DNA from: Duganella flavida
Lineage (GTDB): Bacteria > Pseudomonadota > Gammaproteobacteria > Burkholderiales > Burkholderiaceae_D
Reading direction: 5' to 3'
Length of the DNA stretch: 64,000 nucleotides
Assembly (NCBI RefSeq): GCF_009857445.1
Contig: NZ_WWCN01000015.1
Location: 115,766 to 179,765 of the forward strand
Made by a program: the position numbers and the translations under genes. Under the pieces are notes generated by a model. It saw nothing but the letters and a program-made list of their open reading frames with translations. It did no database searches and was not told the DNA's origin. Positions 55,185 to 63,714 of this stretch are shown here, piece after piece. Every line of letters starts with the position of its first letter. Position 1 is the stretch's first letter.

Positions 55185-56072
55185 ATGTCCCGTCCATTTG
55201 AAGATGTGATACGCAAGGCCGGCACCGCCATTGATCCGCAATTCGCCCGCGTGCTGTACGCGCCTGCGCTGGAAAAATCGCCGCCAGGCGGCAGCGTTGA
55301 ACGTGACCTGTCCTACGGCCCGCATATACGCCACAAGCTGGACGTGTATCGTCCTCTGGACGCAAGGCCGGCGGGCGGCTACCCGGTGCTGATCTTCCTG
55401 CACGGCGGCGGCTTCCTGCGCGGCGACAAGGCTGACCGCGAAAATTTCGGCCGCTACTTCTCGCGCCACGGCGTGCTGACCATCGTGCCAAATTACCGCC
55501 TGGCGCCGGAAAGCTGCTGGCCATCCGGCGCGGAAGACGCATCCTCCGTGTTCGCGTGGGCACGCGAACACGCTGCCCGCCACGGCGGTGATCCACACCG
55601 CATCGTCATCGCCGGCGAATCTGCGGGCGCGGCGCACGTGGCTGCGGCCACCCTGGTAAAGCGCTTCCATCCTGCCGGCGACTCACGGCCTGCAGGCATC
55701 GCGCTGATTTCCGGCGTCTACAACGCCGGCCTTGAGCTGCGGGCCCGCGAGCAGTTCGGCATCCTCACACCAGATCCGCGCAACGAAGGCTACTTCGGCG
55801 AAGACCTGTCGCGCCACGCAAGCATGTCCACCGTGGACCTGATTGACGCCGAGCCGGTGCCGATGTTAATCAGCTACGCCGAACTCGATCCGCCACAGAT
55901 GCAAGTGCAGGCCGGCGAGCTGTTTGCGCGGCTGGTCACGCGTCACGGCTACACGCCGCAGATCAACGTGGTTCCCGGCCATAACCACCTGACCCAGGTC
56001 TACGCGGTGAATACCGGCGACGAAAGCCTGAGCGCCACACTGCTCAAATTCGTACTCGATCGGGAATCGTGA
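55185..56072 (+). CDS. Alpha/beta hydrolase, hormone-sensitive-lipase type
   Basis: The 295-residue protein has the HSL-family oxyanion motif FLHGGGFLRGD, the nucleophile elbow IAGESAGAAH, the acid residue in YAELDPPQ and the catalytic His in PGHNHLTQV. No signal peptide is present. It starts 9 nt after amidohydrolase copy 1 (RBS GAGGAA) and its stop codon overlaps operator box C. A cytoplasmic esterase or C-C hydrolase step in the aromatic pathway is plausible. Confidence 0.88.
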   Translation: MSRPFEDVIRKAGTAIDPQFARVLYAPALEKSPPGGSVERDLSYGPHIRHKLDVYRPLDARPAGGYPVLIFLHGGGFLRGDKADRENFGRYFSRHGVLTIVPNYRLAPESCWPSGAEDASSVFAWAREHAARHGGDPHRIVIAGESAGAAHVAAATLVKRFHPAGDSRPAGIALISGVYNAGLELRAREQFGILTPDPRNEGYFGEDLSRHASMSTVDLIDAEPVPMLISYAELDPPQMQVQAGELFARLVTRHGYTPQINVVPGHNHLTQVYAVNTGDESLSATLLKFVLDRES

Positions 56073-56124
56073 TACGTGCTATCGCAACTCATCGTTTTAC
56101 CGATGAGCGCTGCACTGTTATGGT
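56071..56124 (+). promoter_or_regulatory. Operator box C and promoter of the rhamnosidase gene
   Basis: The box GATACGTGCTATC (56071-56083) overlaps the stop codon of the alpha/beta hydrolase. A -35-like TTTACC (56096-56101) and -10-like TATGGT (56119-56124) follow with 17-bp spacing, the -10 exactly 36 nt after the box. The 7-bp inverted repeat CTCATCG/CGATGAG (56088-56107) lies between them. Confidence 0.68.
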
Positions 56125-56160
56125 GTGACCAAATAAAAAAGCAGTACAACGGAGACAAAA

Positions 56161-59100
56161 ATGCATCGAAACCGCAACGGGCGCGCACCGCGCCTGCTCG
56201 CACTCGCCGCAGCCGTCGGCATGTCTTGCGCGGCCTACGCCGCCGATCCGGCCTTATTCCAGCAGCCCCCGCAAGAGGCGCGCCCGCGCGTCTGGTGGCA
56301 CTGGATGAATGGCAATGTAGATAACAAAGGAATCAAACTCGATCTCGAATGGATGCACCGCATCGGCATCGGCGGCGTGCATATCTTCGACGTTGACCTG
56401 GGTACGGCGCAGTATGTCGACCAGCCGGCCGAATTCATGTCGCCGCGCTGGCTGGACAGCGTGCGTTACACCACCACTGAAGCCGGCAAACTAGGCATGG
56501 AGGTCGCCATCTCCGGCGGCAGCGGCTGGAGCGAGTCGGGCGGCCCCTGGGTCACGCCGCAGCAAGGCATGAAAAAGTATGTCTGGGCCGAGACCAAGGT
56601 CGATGGGCCGCGCCATTTCAGCGGTACGCTGGCGGCCCCGCCGTCGGTAAGCGGACCATTCCAGAATATCCCGATTCACCGTCAGTCCGATTTCGCACCG
56701 ATGCCGGACGGCTCGCCCGGCGGCCAGCCGTACAGCCGCCAGAAATTCACTGTGCCACAGTGGTACGCCGACGCCGCCGTCATTGCCTATCGCCTGCCGG
56801 ATGCGGAAGCTGCCGCGCCAACGCGCACCATCACCGCCAGCGGTGGCACCTTCACCGCCGCAGCACTCGATGATGGCGATTTCGAACACGCGCAAAAGCT
56901 GCCGCTGTCGCCGGATGCCAGCAAGCCTGCGTGGCTGCAGATCGAGTACGCACAGCCGGTGCGCGCACAAGCGGTAACGCTGTCGATCGGCCAGGTGCAG
57001 ATTCCGGACGGCGCCATCAAAGTCAGTGCCGATGGCGTGAACTGGGAGACGGTGGCCACCCTGCCCGGCTCCGTGCATTCGGGCCTGAGCACCACCACCG
57101 GCGTGCGCACCTATGCTTTCGCCGAGCGCGCGGTACGCTTCGTGCGGCTGGAGCTGGGTAACCCGGCGCGCAACTTCCTCGATGACGTGATGGGCAAGCC
57201 GCGCCAGACCGCGCACGATATCGCCGAATTCTCGGTCGCCACCACGGGCCGCGTACACCGCTACGAAGACAAGGCAGGTTTCTCGATAGCGGAAGAACTG
57301 GAGAGCCTCGCCACGCCAGCCGTCGCCGCCGACATGGCGGTGCGCAGCCAGTCCGTGGTCGACCTGACCGGCAAGCTGCGCGCCGACGGCAGTCTCGATT
57401 GGGATGTGCCAGCAGGCCGCTGGGCGATACTGCGACTGGGCTACTCGCTCACCGGTCAGACCAACGATCCAGCCACGCAGCAAGGCGTGGGGCTGGAAGT
57501 GGACAAACTGGATCGTGCCGCCGTCACCTCGCACTTCGAAACTTATCTGGGCAAGATGGCCGACGCCAAAGGCCTGAGCCACCTGATGCTGGACAGCTGG
57601 GAAGCCAACCAGCAAAACTGGACCACCAACATGCTGGCCGAATTCCGCCAGCGTCGCGGCTACGATCCGCTGCCTTGGCTGGCAGTGCTGAGCGGCCGTG
57701 TGGTCGATAGCGCCGAGGCCAGCGACCGCTTCCTGTGGGATTTTCGCCGCACCATCGCTGACCTGATTTCGGACAACCACTACGGCGTCGCGGCCGATGT
57801 CGCGCACAAGCACGGCATGCAGCTGTATGCGGAAGCGATGGGCGTCAATCTGCCGACTGTCGGCGACGGCCTGCAAGCCAAGGGGCGCGTTGATATTCCG
57901 ATGGGCGAATTCTGGGATCGCAATCCCGGTGAGAAGCCGATTCCGAACCAGGTGTCGGACATTCGTGAAGCAGCATCGGCGGCGCATATCTACGGAAAAC
58001 AGCTGGTAGCCGCAGAGGCCTTCACCGCCACGCCGATAATCCCATCATTCAGCCGCAGCCCGCGTGATTTGAAATGGATCGCCGACCAGTACATGGCGCT
58101 GGGCGTGAACCGCTTCGTCATCCACGCTTCGCCGCACCAGCCGTTCGAAAATCGCAAGCCGGGGGTGAGCCTGTGGCGGTTCGGCCAGCATTTCACGCGG
58201 AACGAGACTTGGGCTGAGCAAGCACGCCCGTGGATCGATTATTTGAGCCGCGCTTCCTACATGCTGCAGCAGGGCCGCGCGATCAACGATATCGCCTACT
58301 TCTACGGCGAAGGTGCGCCGGTGGCTGCGCCGTTTGCGGAGCCGGATCGTCCTGGCGTGCCAGCTGGTTTCGGCTACGACTACGTCAATGCCGAAGTGCT
58401 GCTGCAGCGCGCCAGCGTACGCGAGGGACGGATTGAACTTGAAAGTGGCGCGTCCTATCGCCTGCTGGTGCTGCCATCTTCCACGACGGCTATCAGCTTG
58501 CCGCTGCTGCGCAAGCTACGCGAGCTGGTGGAAGCAGGCGCGGTGATACTTGGCCCCAAGCCACGCAGCACGCCGGGCATGGGCGACCAGCAGGAGCTGG
58601 CGCAGATTGCAGAAGCCATGTGGGGAGATGCCGATGGCCGCACGGTGGCTGAGCATCGCTACGGCAAAGGCAAGGTGGTGTCGGGCCGCGAGATCGGTAC
58701 AGTGCTGGAAGGTTTGAACGTAACACCGGATTACGCTTTCAGCCGCCAATATGCGGACTCGGAGATTGTCGCCACGCACCGCATCGACAAGGGCACCGAA
58801 ATCTACTTCGTCGCCAACCAGAAGGCGCGTGCAGAGAAGTTTAAGGCCAGCTTCCGCGTCAGCGGCCTGCAGCCGGAGCTGTGGTACGCCGATAGCGGCA
58901 AGACCGCACCTGCCGTTTGGCGCGAGGAAGGCGGACGCACCATCGTGTCGCTCGACATGGAGCAGCATGGCTCGGTGTTCGTCGTCTTCCGTGCCGCCGC
59001 TGCGGTCACGCAAGCCACGTCGCCGGAGACGGCATTGGCGTTGGTGCCTGCCGTCTCGGTCACACGCCCACTGGCCACGCTGAGCGGCCCGTGGAAGCTC

Positions 59101-59559
59101 GACTTCACGCCCGGCGGCGGTGCCCCGGCCAGCATCACGCTGCCAAACCTCGCTTCTTGGAGTGCCTCGTCGGTCGATGGCATCAAGTACTACTCCGGCA
59201 GCGCCACCTATCGCCGCGAACTGAAAGCCGATGCAGCATGGCTGCGCAAGAATGCCCGCATCCTGCTGGATCTCGGCGCCGTGGAAGTGATGGCACAGGT
59301 CAAACTGAATGGCAAGCCGCTGCCGCTGCTCTGGAAGTCACCATACGTAGCCGACGTCACCGGCCTGCTCAAGCCGGGCGCCAACGCACTGGAAATCACC
59401 GTTACCAACCTGTGGCCAAATCGCCTGATCGGCGACGCTCAACCAGGAGTCACGCAACCTTACACCTTCAGCACTTTCAAACCATACCAGGCAGACGGCA
59501 AACTAATGCCAAGCGGCCTGCTGGGCCCTGTGCGTCTGCTGTCGCGCAGCGCCGAATAA
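56161..59559 (+). CDS. Exported GH106 alpha-L-rhamnosidase
   Basis: The 1132-residue protein has a signal peptide (LLALAAAVGMSCAAYA, cut after residue 27) and then the GH106 hallmark RPRVWWHWMNGNVDNKGI. A long catalytic region follows with LGMEVAISGGSGWSESGGPW, SHLMLDSWEANQQNW and LVAAEAFTATPII. The C terminus is a galactose-binding-like beta domain (GPWKLDFTPGGGAPAS; LEITVTNLWPNRLIGDAQP). GH106 enzymes remove terminal alpha-L-rhamnose from plant glycosides and rhamnogalacturonan. With the GH1 enzyme 18 nt downstream it would strip rutinose- or neohesperidose-type sugars from flavonoids. GGAG lies before the ATG. Confidence 0.9.
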   Translation: MHRNRNGRAPRLLALAAAVGMSCAAYAADPALFQQPPQEARPRVWWHWMNGNVDNKGIKLDLEWMHRIGIGGVHIFDVDLGTAQYVDQPAEFMSPRWLDSVRYTTTEAGKLGMEVAISGGSGWSESGGPWVTPQQGMKKYVWAETKVDGPRHFSGTLAAPPSVSGPFQNIPIHRQSDFAPMPDGSPGGQPYSRQKFTVPQWYADAAVIAYRLPDAEAAAPTRTITASGGTFTAAALDDGDFEHAQKLPLSPDASKPAWLQIEYAQPVRAQAVTLSIGQVQIPDGAIKVSADGVNWETVATLPGSVHSGLSTTTGVRTYAFAERAVRFVRLELGNPARNFLDDVMGKPRQTAHDIAEFSVATTGRVHRYEDKAGFSIAEELESLATPAVAADMAVRSQSVVDLTGKLRADGSLDWDVPAGRWAILRLGYSLTGQTNDPATQQGVGLEVDKLDRAAVTSHFETYLGKMADAKGLSHLMLDSWEANQQNWTTNMLAEFRQRRGYDPLPWLAVLSGRVVDSAEASDRFLWDFRRTIADLISDNHYGVAADVAHKHGMQLYAEAMGVNLPTVGDGLQAKGRVDIPMGEFWDRNPGEKPIPNQVSDIREAASAAHIYGKQLVAAEAFTATPIIPSFSRSPRDLKWIADQYMALGVNRFVIHASPHQPFENRKPGVSLWRFGQHFTRNETWAEQARPWIDYLSRASYMLQQGRAINDIAYFYGEGAPVAAPFAEPDRPGVPAGFGYDYVNAEVLLQRASVREGRIELESGASYRLLVLPSSTTAISLPLLRKLRELVEAGAVILGPKPRSTPGMGDQQELAQIAEAMWGDADGRTVAEHRYGKGKVVSGREIGTVLEGLNVTPDYAFSRQYADSEIVATHRIDKGTEIYFVANQKARAEKFKASFRVSGLQPELWYADSGKTAPAVWREEGGRTIVSLDMEQHGSVFVVFRAAAAVTQATSPETALALVPAVSVTRPLATLSGPWKLDFTPGGGAPASITLPNLASWSASSVDGIKYYSGSATYRRELKADAAWLRKNARILLDLGAVEVMAQVKLNGKPLPLLWKSPYVADVTGLLKPGANALEITVTNLWPNRLIGDAQPGVTQPYTFSTFKPYQADGKLMPSGLLGPVRLLSRSAE

Positions 59560-59577
59560 AAACCCCAAGGAGACATC

Positions 59578-60915
59578 ATGCAAGACAAAAAAATCATCGC
59601 ATCCCGCCGCAGCACATTGAAAGCCATTACGGCGCTGGCCGGCGGCACGCTGCTCTCGCCGCTGTCGTTCGCAGCCGACAAAAGCTACCACTTCCCGCAA
59701 GGCTTCCTGTGGGGCGCTGCGGTGGCAGGCCATCAGGTCGAAGGCGACAACGTCCACAGCGACGCGTGGTTGCTGGAGAACGTCAAACCATCTATCTTCG
59801 TTGAACCGTCCGGCGCTGGCGTAGACCACTATCGCCTGTTCGCAGAGGACATCGCCATGCTGGCCTCACTGGGCCTGAACACCTTCCGCTTCTCGATCGA
59901 ATGGGCACGCGTAGAGCCGGAGGAAGGCATGTTCTCGGTCGCCGCGATTGAACACTATCGCGACGTACTGAAAGCCTGCCACAAACACAAAATCAAAGCC
60001 GTGGTCTCGTTCAACCACTTCATCACGCCTTACTGGTTCGCAGGACGCGGCGGCTGGGAAGCGGAAGGCGCGGCACAACTGTTCGCGCGCTACTGCAGCA
60101 AGGTGGCGCAAGAACTGGGATCCATGATGACGCTCGCCGCCACCTTCAACGAACCAAACCTGGCACGCCTGTTGTTCGGCATTCCGGGTCCGCTGTCCGG
60201 CCTGACCGGCATCCCGCCGGAGAAAGCCATGCTGGCCGAGGCAGGCAAGCGCGCCGGCACCGGCAAGTTCTCCTCATGGATCTTCGGCGACTTCGACAAA
60301 ATTGAAGCGGGCCTGCTGGAAGGCCATCGTCTCGGCTACCAGGCCATCAAAGCCGCCTGCCCTAAACTGCCGGTCGGCCTGTCGATGGCGATTGAGGACG
60401 ACCAGGCAGTGGGCGATCCGGCCATGCGCGACCGCAAGCGCGCCATTGCCTACGAGCCGTGGTTCAAGGCTATCAGCGAGCATGGCGACTACATCGGCGT
60501 ACAAACCTACACCCGTGCGCTGGTTGCGCCGGAAGGCCAACTGCCACCACCGGCCGGTGCGCGCCTGACCGACGGCGGCATGGAGTTCTGGCCAGAAGCG
60601 CTGGGCGCCACCATCCGCTACACCAGCCAGCACGTCAAGCTGCCTATCTACGTCACCGAAAACGGCATCGCCACGATGGACGACCGCCAGCGCGAGGAAT
60701 ACATCCAGCGCGCGCTCAAGAGCGTGGCAGATTGTCTGCGCGATGGCATCGACGTGCGCGGCTACCTGCATTGGTCACTGCTGGATAACTTCGAGTGGAT
60801 CTTCGGTTACAAGCCCCACTACGGACTTATCGCCGTGGACCGCGCCACCATGCGCCGCACCATCAAGCCGAGTGCGCGCCTGCTCGGCGCCATCGCCCGC
60901 AAGAACGCTATCTGA
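59578..60915 (+). CDS. Tat-exported GH1 beta-glucosidase
   Basis: The 445-residue enzyme carries a twin-arginine-type leader (SRRSTLKAITALAGG, with cleavage after SFA near residue 32), unusual for GH1 proteins, which are mostly cytoplasmic. Catalytic motifs are FLWGAAVAGHQVEGD, the acid/base Glu in AATFNEPNL, the nucleophile in IYVTENGIAT, and YLHWSLLDNFEWIFGY. It starts 18 nt after the rhamnosidase and acts in the same compartment, removing the glucose exposed by that enzyme. It differs clearly from the cytoplasmic GH1 at 36290. Confidence 0.9.
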   Translation: MQDKKIIASRRSTLKAITALAGGTLLSPLSFAADKSYHFPQGFLWGAAVAGHQVEGDNVHSDAWLLENVKPSIFVEPSGAGVDHYRLFAEDIAMLASLGLNTFRFSIEWARVEPEEGMFSVAAIEHYRDVLKACHKHKIKAVVSFNHFITPYWFAGRGGWEAEGAAQLFARYCSKVAQELGSMMTLAATFNEPNLARLLFGIPGPLSGLTGIPPEKAMLAEAGKRAGTGKFSSWIFGDFDKIEAGLLEGHRLGYQAIKAACPKLPVGLSMAIEDDQAVGDPAMRDRKRAIAYEPWFKAISEHGDYIGVQTYTRALVAPEGQLPPPAGARLTDGGMEFWPEALGATIRYTSQHVKLPIYVTENGIATMDDRQREEYIQRALKSVADCLRDGIDVRGYLHWSLLDNFEWIFGYKPHYGLIAVDRATMRRTIKPSARLLGAIARKNAI

Positions 60916-60992
60916 TGCGGTGGGAAAGGCCAGCTTGCGCCACGGCGCAAGCATCGCGTACCATGTACCCGTCGGCTCATGGAGGGTAGCGC

Positions 60993-61931
60993 ATGCGATT
61001 CAACCGTTTGGACCTGAACCTTCTGCTGGCGCTCGACGCGCTGCTGAAGGAGCAGAACATTACGCGGGCCGCTGCGCGCGTCAACGTCAGCCAATCTGCC
61101 ATGAGCGGCATGCTGGCGCGCCTGCGCGAATTCTTTGAAGACGAGTTGCTGGCCGCCGTCGGCCGCAATATGGAACCGACGGTGCTGGGCCGCCAGCTGG
61201 AAGCGCCGGTGCGCGATTTAATCCTGCACATCCACGCCACGGTCGGCATGCGGGTCAGCTTTGATCCGGCCAAGGAAACCCGCGTCGTCAAGATCATGGT
61301 GTCCGACTATGCCACCGAAGTTTTCCTCAACCGCGTGGTGGCGCGGGTGCTGCGCGACGCCCCCAATATGACGCTCGACCTGGTGCCGCTGTCAGACGAC
61401 GCCAGCGAGCAGCTGCGGCGCGGCGAGAACGACTTCCTCATCATTCCACGTCACTTTTTGGCGGAAGAACATCCGCAACGGCTGCTGTTCGAAGACAGTT
61501 ACTGCGCCGTGATCTGGGAAGGCAATACGCAAGTGGGCGACGTGCTCGATGCGGAGACTTACGTGCGCCTGCCGCACGTAGCGCCAATGCTGGGCCGTCC
61601 GCGCTCGCCCACCTTTGAAGAACTGATGCTGCAAGGCCAGGGTGTGCAGCGTCGCATCAAGGTCACCACCTCGGACTTCGTCAGCATGGCGTCGGTATTG
61701 ATCGGTACCGACCTGGTGGCGACCATGCATACGCGCCTGGCGCAATCCTGCGCGCGGCGCTTGCCAGTGCGCTTGCTGCCCCTGCCCTACACGCTGCCGC
61801 TGATGGCGGAATGCGTGCAGTGGCACCGCTTTCAGGAGAACGATCCATGCCACATCTGGCTGCGCGGCGTGATGCTGGAAGTGGCCAAGGCCATGCCGCC
61901 ACACGAGGAGCTGGCCGCGCAAGTGCGGTGA
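60993..61931 (+). CDS. NodD-like LysR-family regulator (probable flavonoid sensor, FdeR-type)
   Basis: A 312-residue LysR protein whose start, MRFNRLDLNLLLALDALLKE, and helix-turn-helix (ITRAAARVNVSQSAMSGMLARLR) resemble NodD. So do later blocks: ILHIHATVGM, IMVSDYATEVFLNRVVARV, LLRRGENDFLII-like EQLRRGENDFLIIP, and SVLIGTDLVATMHTRLAQ. NodD and FdeR bind flavonoids. It follows the GH106-GH1 pair and its own stop codon overlaps operator box D. The four GATA-N5-TATC boxes are its likely targets. No box is found directly in front of the gene itself. Confidence 0.88.
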   Translation: MRFNRLDLNLLLALDALLKEQNITRAAARVNVSQSAMSGMLARLREFFEDELLAAVGRNMEPTVLGRQLEAPVRDLILHIHATVGMRVSFDPAKETRVVKIMVSDYATEVFLNRVVARVLRDAPNMTLDLVPLSDDASEQLRRGENDFLIIPRHFLAEEHPQRLLFEDSYCAVIWEGNTQVGDVLDAETYVRLPHVAPMLGRPRSPTFEELMLQGQGVQRRIKVTTSDFVSMASVLIGTDLVATMHTRLAQSCARRLPVRLLPLPYTLPLMAECVQWHRFQENDPCHIWLRGVMLEVAKAMPPHEELAAQVR

Positions 61932-61983
61932 TAGCAGGTATCGCCAAATTCGGCTTCATGATGGCTGGACGCGGCGGTATGCT
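61930..61983 (+). promoter_or_regulatory. Operator box D and promoter of the second amidohydrolase
   Basis: The box GATAGCAGGTATC (61930-61942) overlaps the stop codon of the LysR gene. A -10 candidate TATGCT (61978-61983) begins 36 nt after the box, and the intervening start CGCCAAATTCGGCTT parallels the sequence after box B. Confidence 0.7.
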
Positions 61984-62015
61984 GTTATCCGGGGCTATCA
62001 ATCGGAAGGAATGCC

Positions 62016-63242
62016 ATGCCCGGCATAGTTTTTCATAACGTGAGTATTTTTGACGGCAGCGGTCCGCTGCCGGGCGTCAGCGCTGTGCGCGTCGAAGGTT
62101 CGAGCATCGTCGAACTGGGTGCGGATGTGGCGGCGCTGGGCGGCGTAGCAGATCGTCTGATCGATGGCGATGGCCGTACCCTGATGCCGGGATTGGTGGA
62201 GGCACATGCCCACCTGTCGTGGCCTAGCTCCGTGGAGCGCCTGGTGCCGCGATTATCGCTGCCGCCGGAAGACCTGATTCTGACCACGGCGCGTAATGCC
62301 CGCATCCTGCTCGATCACGGCTACACCAGCGCCTACTCGGCGGGCTCGCTGAGCAAAACCATTGAAGTCACGCTGAATTCATTTATCCAAAGCGGCGGCA
62401 TGCCGGGGCCGCGTTTGATCGCATCCTCGATCGAACGCGAGCCGCCGACTGCGGGCGCTTTCGATGATGGCAAGGTCGATCCACATGGCAGCGGTCCCGA
62501 AGCCGTGCGCGCCTTCGTGCGCGAATGCGCCACGCTGGGTGCGAAGTCGGTGAAGTTTTTATTGTCGGGTGAGGATGCGCTGAAGCCGGGCAGCTCACAG
62601 GAGCTGTTGTACACACAGGAGGAAGCCAATGCGGCTGGCGATCAGGCCCGCATCTCGGGCGTGTGGTTGGCCGCCCACGCGCAAGCTGCGGCGGCAGTGA
62701 AGATGGCTTTGCGCGCCAACTTCCGCGTGCTCTATCACTGCACCTGGGCCGACGTGGAAGCACTGGACATAATGGAAGATAAACGCGATGAGATTTTTGT
62801 CGGCCCTGCGGTGGGCATCATCCAGGCCACACTGGACGCCGAACCGCCGCCAGGCATAGACATGACGGACATGAAGCGCAGCGCGGCGCTAGTGCTGGCA
62901 CGGCAACGTGAACTGGTACCGGAGCTGCGACGACGCGGCATCCGCGTACTGCCGGGCGGCGACTACGGTTTCCCCTTCAATCCCACGGGCCACAACGCAC
63001 GCGACCTCGAACTATTCGTCCGCCACTTCGGCTACACGCCGCGCGAAACGCTGGAAGCCGCAACGCGGCTGGGCGGAGAACTGATGGGCATGGGCCACCT
63101 GCTGGGCCGCATCAAGCCTGGCTACCTGGCCGACTTGCTGCTGGTGGACGGCGATCCGCTGCAAGACATCACCATCCTGCAAAACCGCCACCGCCTCCAC
63201 GCCATCATGAAAGACGGCCGCTTCCACAAAGAACCCATTTGA
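62016..63242 (+). CDS. Metal-dependent amidohydrolase, copy 2
   Basis: A 408-residue paralogue of the protein encoded at 53943. Long stretches are shared, for example EAHAHLSWPSSVERLVP, GAKSVKFLLSGEDAL, GPAVGIIQATLDAEPPP and VLPGGDYGFPFNP, with all metal-binding His and Asp positions kept. It has its own operator box and promoter and a GGAAGGA ribosome site. Two copies under one regulator suggest different substrates in the same pathway (for example two flavonoid classes) or a recent duplication that is diverging. Confidence 0.87.
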   Translation: MPGIVFHNVSIFDGSGPLPGVSAVRVEGSSIVELGADVAALGGVADRLIDGDGRTLMPGLVEAHAHLSWPSSVERLVPRLSLPPEDLILTTARNARILLDHGYTSAYSAGSLSKTIEVTLNSFIQSGGMPGPRLIASSIEREPPTAGAFDDGKVDPHGSGPEAVRAFVRECATLGAKSVKFLLSGEDALKPGSSQELLYTQEEANAAGDQARISGVWLAAHAQAAAAVKMALRANFRVLYHCTWADVEALDIMEDKRDEIFVGPAVGIIQATLDAEPPPGIDMTDMKRSAALVLARQRELVPELRRRGIRVLPGGDYGFPFNPTGHNARDLELFVRHFGYTPRETLEAATRLGGELMGMGHLLGRIKPGYLADLLLVDGDPLQDITILQNRHRLHAIMKDGRFHKEPI

Positions 63243-63314
63243 CCTATATCAAATTTCCATTTGAGGGCTGGCGCAGCATTGAGAATAGCTGAGCCCTCAC
63301 GAATGGAGCACGTT

Positions 63315-63647
63315 ATGTCCGCGATATTTGACGATGAAAAGCCAGAGGCCTACCATTGGCGTATGAACACCGAAACGCGCATTGATAAGCTGGAAGCTGA
63401 CGAGGCCGGTCAAACGGCCGATCTCGCGCTGATAAAAGCGAATTACGCCACCAAGAACGATATTACCGAACTCAAGATCATGTTCGCCCGGCTTGAGAAT
63501 CTTTTCTCAGAGACCAAGGTCGAACTGAAGGCAGATATCAAAGTCCAGATTGCCGAAGCCAAGACTTCCATCATCCTTTGGACAGTGACGGCCGTTTTCC
63601 TGGCCCAGCTACTACCAGCTCTAGTGAAGCTACTTCTGCCAAGCTGA
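63315..63647 (+). CDS. Small coiled-coil protein with C-terminal membrane helix
   Basis: The 110-residue product has a charged helical body (TETRIDKLEADEAGQTADLALIKA, then ELKIMFARLENLFSETKVELKADI) that looks like a coiled coil, and a single C-terminal transmembrane segment (TSIILWTVTAVFLAQLLPALV). I choose the ATG at 63315 because GGAG lies 6 nt upstream; the ATG at 63303 lacks a site. Such tail-anchored coiled-coil proteins are common near phage or island edges. Function unknown. Confidence 0.6.
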   Translation: MSAIFDDEKPEAYHWRMNTETRIDKLEADEAGQTADLALIKANYATKNDITELKIMFARLENLFSETKVELKADIKVQIAEAKTSIILWTVTAVFLAQLLPALVKLLLPS

Positions 63648-63667
63648 ACGGCTTGCATTGATTTTGT

Positions 63668-63714
<47 letters not shown>

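Noticed and set aside
60934..60951. CTTGCGCC/GGCGCAAG hairpin after the exported GH1 gene as terminator
   Set aside because: The stem is good but there is no T-run; the LysR gene follows closely and may be cotranscribed.
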